Origin: Bacteroidales bacterium
GTDB taxonomy: Bacteria; Bacteroidota; Bacteroidia; Bacteroidales; UBA932
Reading direction: 5' to 3'
DNA length: 64,000 bases
Assembly: GCA_017471025.1 (NCBI GenBank)
Contig: JAFUWX010000001.1
Coordinates: forward strand, 1-64,000
Shown here: positions 44,924-54,170 of the stretch, piece after piece
Layout of the letters: each line of letters opens with the position of its first letter
Numbering within the stretch: position 1 is the stretch's first letter
The notes under the pieces: generated by a model
Database searches by the model: none
Told to the model about the DNA's origin: nothing
The model's input: only the letters and a program-made list of their open reading frames with translations
Made by a program: the position numbers and the translations under genes

Positions 44924-47344
44924 TTAATCGTTATTCATTTGCGGGATATCCACTTCCGTGCGCGGCGGCGCCCCCATCAGCCACTGGCTGTAATAGTCGG
45001 CCATGCGCCAGAAGAAATATTCGTTCATATCCCCGAAACCATGGCGCTGACCGGGCAGCACCACGAGGTCGAACCGTTTGTTGGCCCGGATCAGGGCATC
45101 CACCACGCGGATGGTGTTGGCCGGGTTGACGTTGTTGTCGATATCGCCGGTCACCAGCATGAGATGGCCTTTGAGGCGGCTCGCCAGGGCCTGGTTGGTC
45201 GGGACATGATAGACAAAGGTCGTGTCGCCCTTGTCGATTTTCTCCAGGATGCCATGGTGCTGCTCGCTCCACCAGCGGTTGTAGATGCTGTTGTCGTGGT
45301 TGCCGGCGCAGGAGACGGCCACCTTGAAGAAATCCGGATAGGTCAGGATGGCCGCCGTGGACATGAATCCGCCGCCGGAATGGCCATGGATGCCCACGCG
45401 GTTGATATCGATGTAGGGATGCCGGGCGGCAAGCTGCTGGATGGCGTATTTCTGGTCTTCCAGGCCATAGTCGCGCAGGTTGCCGTAGCCATAGTTGTGG
45501 TACCATTTCGAGCGGTTGGGATGGCCGCCCCGGTTGCCCACCGTGATGACGATGAAGCCGACCTGGGCCAGCCGGTCGGTCCGGGTGAAGCCGCGGCTCC
45601 AGGAGATGTTGTTCGCCTCCACCTGCGGGCCCGGATAGACATAGTCACAGATGGGATAGACCCGGGTGGAATCGAAGTCGAAGGGCTTGTACATGGCGCC
45701 GTACAGGTCGGTGATGCCGTCGGCCGCCTTGACGGTGAAGCGCTCAGGGAACTTGTATCCGGCCGCGAAAAGCAGGCTGAAGTCGGCCTCTTCCAGCTCG
45801 CTGACCTTCCGGCCGCGGGCGGCGTCATACAGGGCGACGGCCGGCTTGGCATCCACACGGGAGTAATTGGCTATGAAGTACTTACCATCGTAACTGGGGG
45901 CGGCCATCACATCCATGTCGTCCATATCCAGCTTCTGCATCTTGCCGCCGGACAGGGACACTTTGTAGGTGTGCATCTGGTAGGGGTTCTCGCCGCTTTC
46001 CACGCCGCAGGCGCTGACCAGGGCGTATCCCGCCCCTTCGTTGACCGCCAGGACGTCCTCCACATGGAAGGGTCCTTCGGTGAGGTTGCGCACCAGCGTA
46101 CCGTCGGATTCATACAGGTAGAGATTGGCCCATCCGTTGCGTTCGGACCACTGGATCAGGCGTTTACCGCCATCCAGCAGCACCGGTTTGCGGTTCTCGA
46201 CATAGGTGTTCAGGCGCTCTTTGACGACCACGTGGGTGGAATCCCCGTCCACCGGGACATAGCAGATGTCGTGGCGCTTGAGGTCGCGGCTCATCCGCAG
46301 CAGCCAGAAGCCTTTTTCGTCACCCAGCCAGCGCGCGCCATAGCGGCCGGCAAACGCTTCCTGCGGGGTGGGATCGGCCATATACAGGTCCAGGTCCTGG
46401 TCTTTGAAGGCGTGGCAAGCGATCTTGCGCGATGTGCCTTCCACCGCATCGAAGAGGTACAGGTCGCCCTTCGGCCCGGGCTCGCCGGGCATCTGGTATT
46501 TGTAGGTCTCCAGCTCCGGACGCGGCATGGCGACGGAACGGATCACCCAGAAGTCCTGGACGGGAGACATGTCCCAGCGCAGGCAGGCGAAATGGCGGGA
46601 ATCCGGCGACCAGACGACCCGGTAAGGGAAATTGCGCGCCGTCGTATCCTTCTCGGTATCCCCGGTGTAGTTGTCGCCGTTCCAGGAATAGTCATGGGTG
46701 CCGTCGGTGGTCAGGGCCCGTTCCACCAGGGTGCTGTCCTTGGGGTCCTTGGCCGCCTTGCGCAGGGAGACCGAGTCCATGCAGAAGAGGTTGTGGTGCT
46801 TGACGTAGATGCCCATCGAGCCGTCAGGCGAGACGTTCGCCCAGTCGGGATATTTTTTGGCCGGGGCCTCTTCCATCTCCGTAAGTTCCTTGGAATCAAT
46901 GATATACTTAAAATGGAAGACCTTCTTGACCGTCTTGGTGCTGTCGTCCTTGTCGGGGATGTCCGCCGTGCTCGGGATGTCGAAGGTGAAATAGCTGTCG
47001 TCGTGCAGGGTCAGCTCCTGGAAAGGGATATGCCGGGCGTCGAAGGGGTCGCGGACGGTCTCGGTGAGTTGCATCGCCAGGCGGTCCATGTCGAACAGCT
47101 CCTGTTTGCGGCCGGTAGCCGGGTCCACGATGTAATAGCGTGTCCCTTCGGAGGTCTTCCAAGCGTACCAGAAACGGTCGGAATCCCGGAACCAGTTCGG
47201 GGTCACGCGGGTGCTGAAGACCATCTGCCCCACCCTTTTGGCGGAGAAACGGGCGGCCAGGTCATAGCTGGGCTTAGGCGGCTCCTGCGCGCCGGCCAGG
47301 CCGCAGCAGAGGAGCAATACAGGGAGGAGGGATAAGCGTTTCAT
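44924..47344 (-). CDS. S9 family peptidase, dipeptidyl-peptidase IV type
   Basis: An 806-aa secreted or periplasmic serine peptidase with signal peptide (MKRLSLLPVLLLCCGLAGA). The N-terminal beta-propeller region (about 40-540) contains WD40-like repeats such as DRFWYAWKTSEGTRYY; the C-terminal alpha/beta-hydrolase has the triad S656 (GHSGGG), D736 (GDIDNNV) and H768 (QRHGFG). DPP-IV type enzymes cleave X-Pro dipeptides from N termini; the Glu pair in the propeller for N-terminus binding was not located with certainty. It starts 23 bp after the GDPD lipoprotein gene. Confidence 0.92.
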   Translation of the reverse strand: MKRLSLLPVLLLCCGLAGAQEPPKPSYDLAARFSAKRVGQMVFSTRVTPNWFRDSDRFWYAWKTSEGTRYYIVDPATGRKQELFDMDRLAMQLTETVRDPFDARHIPFQELTLHDDSYFTFDIPSTADIPDKDDSTKTVKKVFHFKYIIDSKELTEMEEAPAKKYPDWANVSPDGSMGIYVKHHNLFCMDSVSLRKAAKDPKDSTLVERALTTDGTHDYSWNGDNYTGDTEKDTTARNFPYRVVWSPDSRHFACLRWDMSPVQDFWVIRSVAMPRPELETYKYQMPGEPGPKGDLYLFDAVEGTSRKIACHAFKDQDLDLYMADPTPQEAFAGRYGARWLGDEKGFWLLRMSRDLKRHDICYVPVDGDSTHVVVKERLNTYVENRKPVLLDGGKRLIQWSERNGWANLYLYESDGTLVRNLTEGPFHVEDVLAVNEGAGYALVSACGVESGENPYQMHTYKVSLSGGKMQKLDMDDMDVMAAPSYDGKYFIANYSRVDAKPAVALYDAARGRKVSELEEADFSLLFAAGYKFPERFTVKAADGITDLYGAMYKPFDFDSTRVYPICDYVYPGPQVEANNISWSRGFTRTDRLAQVGFIVITVGNRGGHPNRSKWYHNYGYGNLRDYGLEDQKYAIQQLAARHPYIDINRVGIHGHSGGGFMSTAAILTYPDFFKVAVSCAGNHDNSIYNRWWSEQHHGILEKIDKGDTTFVYHVPTNQALASRLKGHLMLVTGDIDNNVNPANTIRVVDALIRANKRFDLVVLPGQRHGFGDMNEYFFWRMADYYSQWLMGAPPRTEVDIPQMNND

Positions 47345-47367
47345 GGTATGAAGCGGTTGGGGGCGGG

Positions 47368-49206
47368 TCAGTCAAAAAACCTTTGCTGCAGGGTCTGGAC
47401 CCGTTCCGGATAATTGGTGGTCAACATATCGGCGCCCAGGGCGATGCCTTGGCGCAGGTCTTCCTCGGTGTCGAGCGTCCAGAGGTTGACCAGCATGCCG
47501 TTGTCATGGGCGGTTTTCACCCAGTCGGGATGGGCGAGGAAGGCGGCCGGCTGGTAATCCAGCTGCATGATGCCCGCCTGCTTGAGCGTCAGCGGGTCGC
47601 AGTCTCCGGTCAGGTAGCCCACCATCGCCTGGGGACGGGCGGCGGCAATCCGCTTGCAGGCGTCCAGGTCGAAGGAAATATACTGCACGGACGACTCCAG
47701 GCCATGGGCGCGGACGGCTTCCAGGGCGGCATCGACGCAGGCGGCCGTACGCTCGTAGCGGCTGTGCTGCTTGATTTCGATAATGAGGGTGGTCTGTGGG
47801 TGGAGGGCGTGCTGGTCCAGGTAGGCATCCAAGGTCGGAATCGTTTCGCCGTTGGTCAGCTTGAGCCGGGACACCGTCTCGATGTCGGAGGTCTCGATGC
47901 GGACCCCGTCCAGGGTGCCGTCATGGTTAACGAAAACGCCCCCGTCCCGGGTGATCCAGATGTCCATCTCCGCCGCCTCGCAGCCACCGTCCTGCGCGGC
48001 CTTGAGGGCCGCCAGGGAGTTTTGCGGCACCGCTTTGCTCAGCCACCAGCCCCGGTGGGCTACGATGGCGGGCCGGCGCGGTTCGTCCGCCTCGGAAGAG
48101 ACGGTCAGGCCCAGGTTGCCGACCGGGCAGACCTGCGCGCCACGGCCGACCAGCAGGTCATATTCCGGGCCCGTAAGCTCCTTTGTAACAGTTGCTTCCA
48201 GATAGCCGTCATGGTATGTCGCGGCCAGTTCCTTCCAGCCGGCCTCGTCCTTGAGCAGCAGCTTGTCCCCGGCCTGCAGGCCTTCGGCGAACAGGCGGAA
48301 CGCGGAGCCCGGACGCAGGGCGATGCCGGTCAGATAATCGGGCTGACGGATATCCATCGTATAGGGGGCGGGATGCGGCATGTCGGCATACAAGGCGGCC
48401 ACCTGGGCGTCCGTGAGGGGCTGGTCGTAGATTTGCGGCCGGACGACTTCACCGCGCCAGGCACCCGTGGCCAGGCCGCTGGGCGAGGTATCCACGCCGA
48501 TGCCGTACCAGGCCGTGGCCTTGCCCGTAGGCAGGGACATGGGCTTGTCCGCCGTCTGGCGGCCTTTCAGCGCACCGTCCACATAGAGCCGCGCCTCTTC
48601 CCGCTCCGGGTCAAAGACGCCGATGACTTGGTAATAGGTCCCGCGCTCGGGGACGACGCCGCTATCGATGCTGACGACTTCCCCTTGCAGCACCACGTCG
48701 AAACAGATGGTCTTGCGGACATAGATGCCGCTACCGGCTCTTTCCAGGCCGCTGAACGCGGACACGGTGACGGTCGGTATCCGGGCCGGGTCGAAGTCGC
48801 ACATCAGCAGGCAGCTCAGCGAATGGCCGTCCGCCAGCTTCCCGGGCACGGGACCGCCCACATCGTAGCGGACCCGGTAAAAAGAGGTGCCGGTGGAGGC
48901 ACCGGGCTCGTCGGGATAGAAACGGGGCACGTATTCCTGGCACTCGGCCTGCAGGCAGGTCATCAGGGAAGGACCCTTTACCGTATTGACCGTGAGCTGG
49001 TTACTGCTGTTGTCCGCGGCTTTTCCGTCGGCCTGGAACACGATGTCCGCCAGCAGCTCGCCCGGCGGAACGGGCTCGCCCGAAGGGTCCTGCGACGGGG
49101 TCTCCACCGGCGTCTCGGAGGGGTCTTTCACCGGCGGTTCCTGCGGCGGAACCTGCGTACAGGCGGCGAGTGCCAGGGCCATCAGGAACAGTTTATTTCT
49201 TTTCAT
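47368..49206 (-). CDS. LamG-like plus glycerophosphodiester phosphodiesterase lipoprotein
   Basis: A 612-aa lipoprotein (lipobox LAAC, Cys16; ATG at 49206). A Pro/Thr/Ser-rich tether (PPVKDPSETPVETPSQDP) is followed by a concanavalin A-like LamG domain (about 60-280, with LYVDGALKGRQT and EVVRPQIYDQPLTDAQVAALY), then the GDPD barrel from about residue 370 with IVAHRGWW, EMDIW and NHDGTLDG holding the metal and catalytic His pair. The family releases glycerol phosphate from deacylated phospholipids. Addition of a LamG domain suggests that the enzyme is held on a polymer or surface ligand. Its start overlaps the previous gene by 14 bp. Confidence 0.88.
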   Translation of the reverse strand: MKRNKLFLMALALAACTQVPPQEPPVKDPSETPVETPSQDPSGEPVPPGELLADIVFQADGKAADNSSNQLTVNTVKGPSLMTCLQAECQEYVPRFYPDEPGASTGTSFYRVRYDVGGPVPGKLADGHSLSCLLMCDFDPARIPTVTVSAFSGLERAGSGIYVRKTICFDVVLQGEVVSIDSGVVPERGTYYQVIGVFDPEREEARLYVDGALKGRQTADKPMSLPTGKATAWYGIGVDTSPSGLATGAWRGEVVRPQIYDQPLTDAQVAALYADMPHPAPYTMDIRQPDYLTGIALRPGSAFRLFAEGLQAGDKLLLKDEAGWKELAATYHDGYLEATVTKELTGPEYDLLVGRGAQVCPVGNLGLTVSSEADEPRRPAIVAHRGWWLSKAVPQNSLAALKAAQDGGCEAAEMDIWITRDGGVFVNHDGTLDGVRIETSDIETVSRLKLTNGETIPTLDAYLDQHALHPQTTLIIEIKQHSRYERTAACVDAALEAVRAHGLESSVQYISFDLDACKRIAAARPQAMVGYLTGDCDPLTLKQAGIMQLDYQPAAFLAHPDWVKTAHDNGMLVNLWTLDTEEDLRQGIALGADMLTTNYPERVQTLQQRFFD

Positions 49207-50464
49207 GATACGCAGCTTTGGCATGGGCTACGGCTTCGCGCAGCTCGGCATATTTCTCGGGTTTGCCGAAGCAGGCATCCAGGGCGAAGAAGGAGATGCC
49301 GGCGGTCTCGCGGTACATCAGCTCGAAGGCATCCCGCAGGGGGGCTTCCGTGCCGACGGAGCCGACGAAGGTGCAGGCGCCGTCGTTCAGGGCCTTGCCC
49401 CGCGCGATGGCATATTCCATCGATTCTTCGTTGTCCATGCCATAGACATACGGCAGATAGGCGCCCAGCTCGTAAATATCCAGCAGGTCGGCGAAACCGG
49501 TCTTTTCATAGTCCGGCGTGGCGAAGTCGAACTGGTCACGGTGCTCGGCGATCCAGGTCGTCGTGGGGCTGCCCCAGTTCTGGCCGTTGCCCTGGATCCA
49601 AGGCCACCAGGAGCCGGTCCAGACCACGACGTCGGTGGCGGGAGAAACTTCCTTGATGGCTTTGGCGCAGTCGGCGACCAGGTCGCGGATCAGCATCGAG
49701 CGCCATTCCATCCATTTCCGGTAGTATTTGCCCGGGACGATTTCCCAGGGATTGTCGCCCGGATAGGTATAGATGCAGAAGGGGAAATCCTCCACCGGCT
49801 CGCCCACATAGGCTTCGAAGGCCTTGTGCGAGGCTTCGGAGAAATCGCTGTGGTAGTTGTTGAAACGGCAATAGTCCAGCATGAAGCCGTCGGGCTTGTA
49901 CATCTGGCAGACCTCGCGCACATGGGCCACCATCAGGTCGTGGACCTTGGGGAGGGCCGGATTCAGGAAGGCGAAGATGCCGAAGTCGCGGCTTTCCTTG
50001 ATGTCGCGGAGGCCGTCCGGAAGGTATTCCACGCAGGTCATTTCGCCGAATTCAGGCACCGTATAGGCCGGGCCGTCCACATCCAGCGGCCAGGCACCCA
50101 TGCTCAGCATGGCGGAGCTGAGCGTGACCTTGAGGTGGCGCTTGTGGCCTTCGTCGAGGAAGGTGCGGGCCATGTCGAAATCGGTCTTTTCGTGGTTGGG
50201 ATAGGTCCTGGCGTTGCGGATATTCGGAATCAGGCTGCTTTCGTAGCAGGTATAGCCGACGGGCGGCTTGATATCCACGACGATGGCGTTGAATCCCATG
50301 GAGACGACGCTGTCCAGGGTGGCCTGGACGGTCTCCAGGTCCGGATAACGGCACAGGTTGCCATCGTTGGGCAGATGGATTTCGATGAGTTTGTCCGCCG
50401 GAGCCGGCGAGCAAGCCGCGAGCAGCAGGGACAGGGCAGTAGCGAGTAAAAGCTTCTGATTCAT
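49193..50464 (-). CDS. GH10-like TIM-barrel lipoprotein
   Basis: A 423-aa lipoprotein (lipobox LAAC, Cys18; ATG at 50464, confirmed by the promoter at 50523-50554). The sequence resembles the GHL family 10-like hydrolases: VVSMGFNAIVVDIKP at strand 1-2, KPDGFMLDYCRF for a strand 4 Asp, and DVVVWTGSWWPW later. A DYCR motif with Asp in the place where related proteins have a catalytic acid is visible, but no catalytic pair is certain. It heads the eight-gene run and is followed by the LamG-GDPD gene with a 14-bp overlap, so both probably work at the envelope. Confidence 0.75.
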   Translation of the reverse strand: MNQKLLLATALSLLLAACSPAPADKLIEIHLPNDGNLCRYPDLETVQATLDSVVSMGFNAIVVDIKPPVGYTCYESSLIPNIRNARTYPNHEKTDFDMARTFLDEGHKRHLKVTLSSAMLSMGAWPLDVDGPAYTVPEFGEMTCVEYLPDGLRDIKESRDFGIFAFLNPALPKVHDLMVAHVREVCQMYKPDGFMLDYCRFNNYHSDFSEASHKAFEAYVGEPVEDFPFCIYTYPGDNPWEIVPGKYYRKWMEWRSMLIRDLVADCAKAIKEVSPATDVVVWTGSWWPWIQGNGQNWGSPTTTWIAEHRDQFDFATPDYEKTGFADLLDIYELGAYLPYVYGMDNEESMEYAIARGKALNDGACTFVGSVGTEAPLRDAFELMYRETAGISFFALDACFGKPEKYAELREAVAHAKAAYHEKK

Positions 50465-50522
50465 ATCTTTGTATTGATCCAGTAATCGGGGATGACCCAC
50501 GTCCGGTCATCCGCTATACGGA

Positions 50523-50554
50523 CAAAGATAAGCATTACTCGGCGGAATTCCAAT
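50523..50554 (-). promoter_or_regulatory. Promoter ATTG-N20-TATCTTTG of the eight-gene run
   Basis: On the minus strand ATTG (50554-50551) is 20 bp from TATCTTTG (50530-50523), 58 bp before the ATG at 50464. It is the only convincing promoter found for the run ending with yidD. Confidence 0.6.
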
Positions 50555-50629
50555 CCCGCGGGGCACGCTTTCCGGGAAAAGCTCCGCCGGCACTTGTCCA
50601 ACCGCTTGAAAATGCCTAACTTCGCGGTC

Positions 50630-51088
50630 ATGGAAAAGAATCTGAAAGCCTCTCTCTATGAGGAAATCCTCCGCGATGCGGAGGCCCTGCTCGGGCAGGA
50701 GCCCGACCTCGTCGCCCGGATGGCCAATGCCGCCGCCCTGCTCCACGAGCGGATGGGCTTTTTCTGGACCGGATTTTACCGGACGGATGGCCAGGAACTG
50801 GTATTGGGGCCTTTCCAGGGGCCTGTCGCCTGCCAGCGGATCGGCTACGGCCGGGGCGTCTGCGGGACCGCCTGGGCCCAGGACCGCACGCTGGTTGTTC
50901 CGGACGTGGAGGCCTTCCCCGGGCATATCGCCTGTTCCGCCCTGTCCCGGAGCGAAATCGTCGTTCCCCTGCACAAGGACGGGACCGTCGTCGGCGTCCT
51001 GGATATCGACAGCAAAGCCCTGGCGACCTTCGATGATACGGACGCCAGGGCCCTGGAGAAACTTTGCGCCCTGATCGCCGGAGCCTGA
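50630..51088 (+). CDS. GAF domain free methionine-(R)-sulfoxide reductase
   Basis: A 152-aa cytoplasmic enzyme that reduces free methionine-(R)-sulfoxide. The ATG at 50630 is chosen because it starts the first helix of the GAF domain; longer in-frame starts lie upstream. The FFWTGFY segment and the three cysteines are present: C68 in GPVACQRI, C78 in RGVCGTAW and C102 in HIACSALS. Their spacing (10 and 24) is that of characterised fRMsr enzymes. It is a single-gene unit divergent from the eight-gene run and convergent with the OmpA gene. Confidence 0.93.
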   Translation: MEKNLKASLYEEILRDAEALLGQEPDLVARMANAAALLHERMGFFWTGFYRTDGQELVLGPFQGPVACQRIGYGRGVCGTAWAQDRTLVVPDVEAFPGHIACSALSRSEIVVPLHKDGTVVGVLDIDSKALATFDDTDARALEKLCALIAGA

Positions 51089-51130
51089 CAAGGTCCTGGC
51101 AATCAGGGCGTTACTTAGCTATTAGACGGT

Positions 51131-51820
51131 TTACTGCTTCGCGGCAGCGGCTTCGGCAGCCTTGATCATCGCCTCGTTCGCGGAGATGTAGATCTCAACG
51201 CGGCGGTTGGCGGCGCGGCCTTCCTTGGTCTCGTTGTCAGCGACAGGCATCGTATAGGACAGCCCCTGGGAAACCATGCGGTCAGCGGCGATACCGCAGC
51301 TGGCGAGGTAGTTCTGGACGGCGTCCGCACGCTGCTGGGAGATGCGCTCGTTCACCTCGGCGGTACCGGTGTTGTCGGTGTGGCCGTAGATGGTGATGTC
51401 GGTATCCTTGAAGTCGGACATCTTGGCGGCGAACTCCTTCAGCTCAGCCTGGGAGGTCTTGTTCAGCTTGACACCGTTGGTCGGGAAGAGAATACCGCTG
51501 TCGAAGGTCACCTTGATGGCCTCCAGGCCGTTCTGGTCGGTGATGGTCTCCACCTTGGCGTTCTCCAAAGCTGCCAGTTCCTCGGCCTTCTTGTCCATCT
51601 GGTTGCCGATGATGGCACCCGTGCCGGCGCCTACGGCCGTTCCGATGGCGGCGCCGATGGCAGCACCTTTGGCATCTTTAGAAATGAGGCCGCCGATGAG
51701 GCCGCCCACCACAGCACCTGCTCCACTGCCGATACCGGTACCGGCAGCTGTTTTGGACCATGTTCCACAACCCGGAAGAAGCACCAGGGCGATCAGAGCG
51801 ATAGGGATAAATTTTTTCAT
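51131..51820 (-). CDS. OmpA family lipoprotein with glycine-zipper
   Basis: A 229-aa outer membrane lipoprotein (lipobox LPGC, Cys18). Residues about 27-75 are a Gly/Ala-rich glycine zipper (GSGAGAVVGGLIGGLISK, then GAAIGAAIGTAVGAGTGAIIG), which may cross or coat the membrane. The C-terminal OmpA domain (about 100-220) has GHTDNTG and the RADAVQNYL helix and NRRVEIYI end, and would bind peptidoglycan. The layout matches the Pal/YiaD-like group of envelope tethers. Confidence 0.93.
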   Translation of the reverse strand: MKKFIPIALIALVLLPGCGTWSKTAAGTGIGSGAGAVVGGLIGGLISKDAKGAAIGAAIGTAVGAGTGAIIGNQMDKKAEELAALENAKVETITDQNGLEAIKVTFDSGILFPTNGVKLNKTSQAELKEFAAKMSDFKDTDITIYGHTDNTGTAEVNERISQQRADAVQNYLASCGIAADRMVSQGLSYTMPVADNETKEGRAANRRVEIYISANEAMIKAAEAAAAKQ

Positions 51821-52001
51821 ACTCGTCTTAAAATTAAATAGTTTAAAAGTTTACGTCAAACGGGAAACCGTATGCTTGTCCGTACACCAATAGGCGCAGG
51901 CGGGCATCCATCCGGAATCGATGCAAGTTAGAAATATTTTTCCGAACCGCAAGCGAAAAAGCGGTTTTTTCATTGAAAAGGGCGGCTTGGGGAAAGCCAG
52001 G

Positions 52002-52032
52002 ATTGTTATTCCGGACTTATTTCTTATCTTTG
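52002..52032 (+). promoter_or_regulatory. Promoter ATTG-N19-TATCTTTG of the lipid operon
   Basis: ATTG (52002-52005) and TATCTTTG (52025-52032) are 19 bp apart, 32 bp before the ATG at 52065. Confidence 0.65.
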
Positions 52033-52064
52033 CGGAAAGTGATACCCGGAAAGCCGGGGGACCT

Positions 52065-53213
52065 ATGAAATTCAAGTCCTATATCATCTTTTTTCTGCTG
52101 TTCGGCGTCCTGGCGGACATCTACCTGACCCTCGTGCTGTGGCCGGAGATGCCCGTGGCGGGGAAATGGGCCCTGTGCCTGCCGACGCTCTTCTGCGGGG
52201 CCTGCCTGCCGCTGATCGGGATGGGGCGCCATTATACGGATGCCGTCCGGGTCTTTTCGTACCTGACCTTTATTTTCGCGCTGCCGAAATTCATCCTGTC
52301 CCTCTTCTCGGCCATCGGACGCTACCTGCTGCAGCTTCCCCATGGGGTGGCGGACGGGATCGCCCTGGCCTTCGGCGGGGGCGCGTCGCTGTTTTTCCTG
52401 TTTCTGATCTTCTTTGCGACCCGCCATTTGCAGGTGAATCTTACGGAACTGTCTTTCAAGGATTTACCAAAAGCTTTCGACGGCCTTCGCATCTGCCAGC
52501 TGTCGGATTTCCACCTGGGCTCTTTCGGCAAGCGGAGCCGCTATATCCAGCGGATTATCGACACCGCCGTCTCCCTGAAGCCGGACCTGATCCTGTTCAC
52601 GGGCGACTTGGTGAACTTCGAATCGTCAGAGGCGAAGCCTTACCTCAACCTTCTCGCCCGGCTGCAGGCGCCGCTCGGGATTTTCTCGGTCCGGGGCAAC
52701 CATGACTATCTGCTGCACGGCCACCACGACGAGCAGGAGCGGCAGCGGGACATGGACCATGTGCTGGACATGGAGCGGGGACTGGGCTGGCACGTGCTGC
52801 TGAATGCGCATGCCCTGATCCGGCGCGGGCAGGACGCCCTGGCGCTCGTGGGGGTGGAAAACGTGTCGAAGAATCCCTATTTCGAGCAAACCGGAGGCAA
52901 CCTCAAGCAAGCCTTGCAGGGCCTTCCCGAAGGCATCTTCAAAATCCTGATGACGCACGACCCGTCCCATTGGCGCTCCGAAGTCGTCCCCGCCGGCGGC
53001 ATCGCCCTGACCCTCTCGGGGCATACCCATGGCCTGAAATACAAGATGGCCGGCCTGCATCCCTCGCACTGGCGGCTGCCGGAATCCGGCGGCCTCTACA
53101 CGGACGGGGGCCAGACCCTGCATGTCTCGGTGGGCCTGGGCAGCGCCTTCGCCTTCCGGCTGGGCGGCTTCCCCCATGTGGACATTTTAACCCTTAAACG
53201 AGCAAATATCTGA
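52065..53213 (+). CDS. Membrane-anchored calcineurin-like metallophosphoesterase
   Basis: A 382-aa protein. Four hydrophobic helices occupy residues 1-120; the catalytic domain follows with all metal motifs: SDFHLGSFG, FTGDLVNF, RGNHDYL, MTHDPSHW and SGHTHG. The order matches YkuE/YaeI-type membrane-linked phosphoesterases, which act on lipid or nucleotide phosphates (YaeI is a phosphodiesterase; LpxH-type enzymes belong to the same fold). The ATG at 52065 is supported by the promoter directly upstream. It is the first gene of a run with a lipid kinase and a PlsC protein, so a phospholipid or lipid A substrate is likely. Confidence 0.88.
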   Translation: MKFKSYIIFFLLFGVLADIYLTLVLWPEMPVAGKWALCLPTLFCGACLPLIGMGRHYTDAVRVFSYLTFIFALPKFILSLFSAIGRYLLQLPHGVADGIALAFGGGASLFFLFLIFFATRHLQVNLTELSFKDLPKAFDGLRICQLSDFHLGSFGKRSRYIQRIIDTAVSLKPDLILFTGDLVNFESSEAKPYLNLLARLQAPLGIFSVRGNHDYLLHGHHDEQERQRDMDHVLDMERGLGWHVLLNAHALIRRGQDALALVGVENVSKNPYFEQTGGNLKQALQGLPEGIFKILMTHDPSHWRSEVVPAGGIALTLSGHTHGLKYKMAGLHPSHWRLPESGGLYTDGGQTLHVSVGLGSAFAFRLGGFPHVDILTLKRANI

Positions 53214-53237
53214 TTATCAAACTAAAACCTATTTACC

Positions 53238-54167
53238 ATGGAAAAATGGATCATGATTGTCAATCCGTCTTCCGCGTCTGCGACGACAGGTGAAACCTGG
53301 AAAGATACGTCCGCCCTCCTGACGGAAGGCGGACTTAGCGTGGAACCGGTTGTCACCCAGCATCCGGGCCATGCCATCCAACTGGCCCAGGAAGCCGCCG
53401 AAAAGGGGAGCCGGAAATTCATCTCCGTCGGAGGCGACGGGACCCTGCACGAGGTCATGAGCGGTCTGCTGCGCTATGCCGACGCCAGCGGGGCCGACCT
53501 GGGCGACTTCACCCTGGCCGTACTTCCCTACGGCACCGGAAACGACTGGATCAAGACGGCCGGCATTCCCAAGGACATGAACGAGGCGGCCCAGTGCATC
53601 CTGCGCGGCCAAACGGCGCGTGAGGACGTCGTCCGCCTGACCTTCGAGAACGGGGTATTCTGCATGGCCAACATCGGCGGCATCGGCCTGGACGCGGATA
53701 TCTGCTACAATACCAATACGCTGAAAAAGAAAGGCTACAAGGGCGACCTGCTGTATAAACTGGTGGCGCCGTATTCGATTTTCGCCAAGAAGCGTCAGCC
53801 GGTGGAAATCATCTGCGACGGGGAACCGGTCTATACCGGAAAGCTCTATACGGTGGTCATCGGCAACGGTATCTACCGCGGCGGCGGCCTCAAGCAGAAC
53901 GAAGCCGGCGGCAACTGGTCGGACGGATGGCTGGAGGTCTCCATCATGGGCGGCGTCAGCCACATCACGGGCTTGCAGCGGATGATGCATGTCTTCTCCG
54001 GCGACTTCGCCACCCTGCCGGGCATCATCACGCGGAAATTCCGGAAAATGACGGTCAAACCCCTGAACGACAAGCCCGACCGGGTGGAATCCGACGGAGA
54101 GATCCCGGGCACGCTGCCCCTGACAGTGGAATTGACAGGCCAGCAGATCCAGATTATCGTCCCTTAA
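53238..54167 (+). CDS. Diacylglycerol kinase-like lipid kinase (YegS/DgkB type)
   Basis: A 309-aa lipid kinase with the DAGK catalytic domain (about 1-130): IVNPSSAS at the start, VGGDGTLHEVMSGL with the nucleotide-binding GGDGT motif and YGTGNDWIKTAG. The C-terminal beta domain follows. Members phosphorylate diacylglycerol or related lipids. It starts 24 bp after the phosphoesterase gene and 3 bp before the acyltransferase gene. Confidence 0.92.
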   Translation: MEKWIMIVNPSSASATTGETWKDTSALLTEGGLSVEPVVTQHPGHAIQLAQEAAEKGSRKFISVGGDGTLHEVMSGLLRYADASGADLGDFTLAVLPYGTGNDWIKTAGIPKDMNEAAQCILRGQTAREDVVRLTFENGVFCMANIGGIGLDADICYNTNTLKKKGYKGDLLYKLVAPYSIFAKKRQPVEIICDGEPVYTGKLYTVVIGNGIYRGGGLKQNEAGGNWSDGWLEVSIMGGVSHITGLQRMMHVFSGDFATLPGIITRKFRKMTVKPLNDKPDRVESDGEIPGTLPLTVELTGQQIQIIVP

Positions 54168-54170
54168 ACC

